This document shows positions 3,897 through 6,715 of a DNA stretch of 6,715 nucleotides, piece after piece. Position 1 is the first letter of the stretch, and each line of letters begins with the position of its first letter. The position numbers were made by a program, and so were the translations under genes. Below the pieces are notes generated by a model. The model saw only the letters and a list, made by a program, of their open reading frames with translations. It had not been told where the DNA came from and searched no databases. Source of the stretch: a bacterium (GTDB lineage Bacteria; Armatimonadota; HRBIN16); contig JANWXG010000147.1 in assembly GCA_025057335.1 (NCBI GenBank), forward strand, positions 1 through 6,715, in the 5' to 3' direction.

Positions 3897-6224
3897 CTAT
3901 CGCAACGTCACGACGGTGACGCCATCCCCTCCCTCGAAGGGGTCTGCGCTGCGGTAGGAAGCCACCAGAGGATGCGTTCTGAGGTATTCCCGCACCGCCT
4001 GCCTGAGCGCGCCCGTGCCCTTGCCGTGGATCACGCGCACCTTTTCCAGCCCCGCCGCGTAGGCGTCGTGCAGATACTGGTCCAGGTTCTGCAAAGCCTC
4101 CTCTACCCGCTGCATCCGCAACATAATCTCCGGCGAGATGCCGGTAGCGCGAGAGAGGTTCACGGGCATGGATACCGCGGGCTGCGCTGAAGGCTTCCCC
4201 TCCACTCGACGCAGCGCCTCGCGCGGAACGGTCACCCGAATGGCTCCCGCCTGCACTACGGCTTCCTTTTCGCCCAGCTGCAGCACGGTACCCACCACAT
4301 TCAGTGTGGTGACGCGCACGGTATCGCCCTCTCGGATCTCAGTCGGGGCGGGAGCGGGGGCAGGGGGGGATAAGAGCGACCGCATCTGCTCTGCAGTCTG
4401 GCGTATCCGCTGGCGCGCCTCCTGCGCCTCGCGATTCTCGCGCGGCTGCTCGCGCAGCCGCTGGTATGCCTCCTCCGCCTGCTGGAGTATCTGCTGCAGC
4501 CGCTCCTGCACCTCCTGCGCCACCTGTTCGCGTAGCCGCTGGCGTTCTTCATCCAGCTGCTCGAGGCGCTGTTGCAGTTGCTTGCGCAGGTTTTCGGTTT
4601 CACGCCGTTCCTGCTCCGCCAGAACGCGCTCCCTCTCTGCTGCGCGCTGTTCCTCCTCCAGACGGCGCATGATGCTGGCGGCTTCGGTCTCGCGTCCAGC
4701 GAGGCGCGCCCGCGCGGTCTCAATCACCGAGGGGGGTAGCCCCAGCCGCTGCGCAATCACGATGGCATGGCTGGAACCGGGCGCCCCGATGCGCAGGTGA
4801 TAGGTGGGGCGCAACGTCTGCAGGTCGAACTCCACTGAGGCGTTCTGCACGCCCTGTCGCGCATAGGCGTAGCTTTTCAGCTCGCCGTAGTGGGTCGTTG
4901 CCATCACGCGCGCACGACGCGCCAGCAAGTAGTCCAGTATCGCCTGCGCCAGCGCCGCGCCTTCAGCAGGGTCGGTTCCCGCGCCCAGCTCGTCCAGCAG
5001 CACCAGCGTGCGTTCATCGCAATGCGGCAGCATCGCCGCGATGTTGGTAATGTGCCCCGAGAAGGTGGATAGCGACTGCTCGATGCTCTGCTCGTCGCCG
5101 ATGTCGGCAAAGACCTTCTCGAACACCGCCATCTCGGTTCCGGTGTCGGCGGGCACATGCAGCCCCGACTGCATCATCAGGGTGAGTAAGCCCACTGTCT
5201 TGAGCGTTACCGTCTTGCCGCCTGTGTTAGGTCCTGTAATGAGCAGGATGCGGAACCGTTCGCCCAGCTGCACGTCGATGGGCACAACAGGCGGCTGGAG
5301 TAGGGGATGCCTTGCCTGGCGTAGGCGTACCCTTCCTGCCGTGTTGAGCGCGGGCTCGACAGCGTCCCACTCGGCACTGAGCAGGGCGCGCGCATGGATG
5401 AAGTCCAGCTCGCCCAGCGCGTCGCAGGTGAGCAGCAGGGCGTCAGCGTGCCTGCCCACCAGGGCGCTGAGCTGTGCCAGCACGCGCTCCACTTCGCGCT
5501 GCTCGGCGAGCTGCGTCTCACGAATCTGGTTGCCGAGGTCTACAACCTCTTGCGGCTCCATGAACAGCGTGGCTCCCGACGCGCTCACGTCGTGTACGAT
5601 ACCGCCGAACTGCGCCCGGTACTCGGCTTTGACGGGCAGGCAATAGCGGTCGCCGCGCAGGGTAATGACAGGCTCCTGCAGCAGGTTTCGGACACGGGAA
5701 GAATGCAGGATGGCTTGCAGGCGTTCCGTGATGCGGCTATGCAACTGACGTAGGCGCTGGCGAAGACGCATCAGCTCGGGAGTGGCGTCGTCGGCGACAG
5801 TAGCGTCCTCGCGCAGGCAACGGCGGATTTCGTTGACCACATCGGGCAGCGGCTCCAGCTGGCGCGCCAGCACACATAGCGCAGGGCACTTTTCTTCGCG
5901 CCCCAGCAGGAAGGTACGCAGGCGTCGAGCGGCTTCCAGCGTGTCGGCAATAGATAGCAGTGGCTCGGGGGGAAGTATGCCTCCCGCACGCGCCAGCGAG
6001 ACAGCCGAACGCACATCCTGTGCCCCGCGAAAGGACATCTCCTCCGCCAGGTCTATCAGCCGACGCGCCTCAGAGGTCTGTTGCAGTCGCAGACGGATGG
6101 TCTCCAGGTCGCTAGAGGGGGTCAGTTGTCGCACTCGTTCCGCGCCCATTGGCGTGGCGCAGTGCGCTGCCAGCCTCTGTCGGATGGCATCATACTCCAG
6201 TACTTTGAGCGTGTGTGCATTCAT
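3897..6224 (-). CDS. mutS2: MutS2: MutS-family ATPase with Smr domain
   Basis: The 775-residue product has normal MutS2 length and order: a core and lever region (about 1-300), an ATPase domain with Walker A GPNTGGKT (331-338) and Walker B LVLLDELGAGTDP (407-419), a long charged coiled coil (about 510-615), a Pro/Ala linker (619-627), a KOW-like segment (REGDTVRV, from about 631) and a C-terminal Smr domain (about 697-775). It lacks the mismatch-recognition domain of MutS1. By family knowledge MutS2 binds branched DNA and restrains recombination, and in Bacillus subtilis it also acts on collided ribosomes. The Smr domain keeps IHGKGTGALR (H733), but the usual LDLRG reads IMLRM, with Met at 701 in place of Asp. 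ATG 6224 is chosen because MNAHTLKVLEYDAIR is the family-like start. GTG 6293 in the same frame sits at the predicted transcript start. GAGGTG ahead of the ATG is at a long distance (15 bases after GAGG), so initiation may be modest. Confidence 0.96.
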   Translation of the reverse strand: MNAHTLKVLEYDAIRQRLAAHCATPMGAERVRQLTPSSDLETIRLRLQQTSEARRLIDLAEEMSFRGAQDVRSAVSLARAGGILPPEPLLSIADTLEAARRLRTFLLGREEKCPALCVLARQLEPLPDVVNEIRRCLREDATVADDATPELMRLRQRLRQLHSRITERLQAILHSSRVRNLLQEPVITLRGDRYCLPVKAEYRAQFGGIVHDVSASGATLFMEPQEVVDLGNQIRETQLAEQREVERVLAQLSALVGRHADALLLTCDALGELDFIHARALLSAEWDAVEPALNTAGRVRLRQARHPLLQPPVVPIDVQLGERFRILLITGPNTGGKTVTLKTVGLLTLMMQSGLHVPADTGTEMAVFEKVFADIGDEQSIEQSLSTFSGHITNIAAMLPHCDERTLVLLDELGAGTDPAEGAALAQAILDYLLARRARVMATTHYGELKSYAYARQGVQNASVEFDLQTLRPTYHLRIGAPGSSHAIVIAQRLGLPPSVIETARARLAGRETEAASIMRRLEEEQRAAERERVLAEQERRETENLRKQLQQRLEQLDEERQRLREQVAQEVQERLQQILQQAEEAYQRLREQPRENREAQEARQRIRQTAEQMRSLLSPPAPAPAPTEIREGDTVRVTTLNVVGTVLQLGEKEAVVQAGAIRVTVPREALRRVEGKPSAQPAVSMPVNLSRATGISPEIMLRMQRVEEALQNLDQYLHDAYAAGLEKVRVIHGKGTGALRQAVREYLRTHPLVASYRSADPFEGGDGVTVVTLR

Positions 6225-6297
6225 GAAGCGGTCAGAACACCTCGTCGAGGCACACCTTGCGTTCAGCCAACCGTCGCACCTGTTCGCCTCCACCGTT

Positions 6298-6306
6298 ATT
6301 ATAGCA
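6298..6306 (-). promoter_or_regulatory. Extended -10 promoter of mutS2
   Basis: Read on the minus strand, TGCTATAAT (6306-6298) is a perfect extended -10. The -35 position, 17 bp upstream, reads ATCCGC, which is poor; a TTGACC at 6318-6313 is too close. Transcription should start near 6291, giving a leader of about 67 bases before ATG 6224 and ruling against the GTG at 6293. The leader contains CCTCGACGAGG, a small palindrome that includes the likely Shine-Dalgarno bases. Confidence 0.65.
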
Positions 6307-6365
6307 GATGGCGGTCAACAGCGGATTGGGCTTTGACAGGGAGTTTCAGATGCTAGCAAAAGTGC

Positions 6366-6394
6366 TTGACATTCTCTGAGACGAGCTGTATACT
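6366..6394 (+). promoter_or_regulatory. Consensus sigma-70 promoter of the prepilin-like gene
   Basis: TTGACA (6366-6371), a 17-bp spacer and TATACT (6389-6394) give a near-perfect housekeeping promoter. Transcription should start near 6401, about 45 bases before ATG 6446. It points away from the mutS2 promoter about 60 bp to the left. Confidence 0.85.
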
Positions 6395-6445
6395 GTAACT
6401 AGCGACATACCGTTATAGAACGCTCTGGATTCAGGAGGGTCAAAG

Positions 6446-6715
6446 ATGCGCAAAGGCTTTACCCTGATTGAGCTGCTGGTGGTTATCGCGATTATCGCGA
6501 TACTGGCAGCCATTCTGTTCCCTGTCTTCGCACAGGCTCGATCTAAGGCTCGGCAAGCGGCGTGCATCAGCCACAGCAAGCAGATCGGACTGGCGATTAT
6601 GATGTATGCTCAGGACTACGACGAAACCTATCCTCCGTATCAGCTGGTAGTGCCGTGTCCGTGGCCCGATATCTGCGGTACCAGCCTCGTGACTGGTGGT
6701 TTCCTCTACCTCGTT
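6446..6715 (+). CDS. Prepilin-type N-terminal cleavage/methylation protein (3' truncated)
   Basis: Ninety codons are visible and the frame is still open at the window edge. The product starts MRKGFTLIELLVVIAIIAIL: a class III signal with PilD-type cleavage after G4, F5 as the methylated first mature residue, E9 (Glu5 of the mature protein), and a hydrophobic helix to about residue 25. Next comes LFPVFAQARSKARQAACIS and then a run with MMYAQDYDETYP. These are hallmarks of the DUF1559-like pseudopilin families greatly expanded in Armatimonadota and Planctomycetes. The C-terminal H-X9-DG part that often marks them is not in view. C71 and C77 (CPWPDIC) could form a disulfide outside the cytoplasm. 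AGGAGGG (6433-6439) six bases before ATG sets the start. It probably forms part of a type IV pilus or type II secretion-like fibre, or an envelope protein; the exact role is unknown. Confidence 0.92.
   Translation, partial: MRKGFTLIELLVVIAIIAILAAILFPVFAQARSKARQAACISHSKQIGLAIMMYAQDYDETYPPYQLVVPCPWPDICGTSLVTGGFLYLV

Larger units (their letters stand above)
6225..6445. other. Divergent intergenic region mutS2 / prepilin-like gene
   Basis: It holds the mutS2 leader and extended -10 promoter on the minus strand and the TTGACA/TATACT promoter with a strong Shine-Dalgarno on the plus strand. The palindrome TGCTAGCA at 6351-6358 lies between the two promoters. No further gene or RNA is seen. Confidence 0.6.

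Noticed and set aside
4138..4800. Open frame opposite mutS2 rich in Ser/Arg/Cys
   Set aside because: Low-complexity shadow of the mutS2 coiled-coil region; composition and lack of motifs argue against a gene.
6225..6293. GTG 6293 start for MutS2 (23 more residues)
   Set aside because: The -10 box TATAAT ends five bases upstream of it, so it would be at or before the transcript start; family homology begins at ATG 6224.

Overview
The window looks like chromosomal DNA of a GC-rich bacterium, most likely a member of the Armatimonadota (formerly Armatimonadetes). The main clue is the truncated pilin-like gene at the right edge. Its start (MRKGFTLIELL, then LFPVFAQAR and MMYAQDYDE) matches the greatly expanded prepilin-type proteins I associate with that phylum. 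The assignment rests on recall of family signatures, not on a search.

Left part (1-1527): the 3' end of a methyl-accepting chemotaxis protein gene (+) meets a convergent two-gene toxin-antitoxin operon (-), a DUF433 antitoxin followed by a DUF5615 PIN-like toxin. The two TA genes overlap by ATGA and are read from a near-consensus sigma-70 promoter. A perfect 41-bp direct repeat built around a GC-rich palindrome lies on each side of the operon (789-829 and 1575-1615), so the module sits in a repeat-bounded cassette. The left copy also resembles an intrinsic terminator.

Middle part (1528-3884): an upstream region with a small inverted repeat leads into a stand-alone radical SAM protein with a SPASM-like C-terminus and a perfect Shine-Dalgarno sequence. 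No substrate peptide is evident nearby. Next comes a short single-RRM RNA-binding protein with an Arg/Gly-rich tail. It has an extended -10 promoter and a long 5' leader, in which nine bases are perfectly complementary to the ribosome binding site region. That arrangement could be an RNA switch. A strong intrinsic terminator ends this unit.

Right part (3885-6715): mutS2 on the minus strand (MutS-type ATPase, coiled coil, Smr domain), convergent with the RNA-binding protein gene. Its Smr domain keeps HGKG but has lost the usual LDLRG motif. Divergent from mutS2, behind a textbook TTGACA-N17-TATACT promoter, starts the prepilin-like gene, which runs off the window.

The genes do not form one pathway. 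The window is a set of independent single-gene or two-gene units, each with its own visible promoter or terminator. The most interesting features are the repeat-bracketed TA cassette, the candidate riboregulator of the RRM gene and the altered Smr motif of MutS2.
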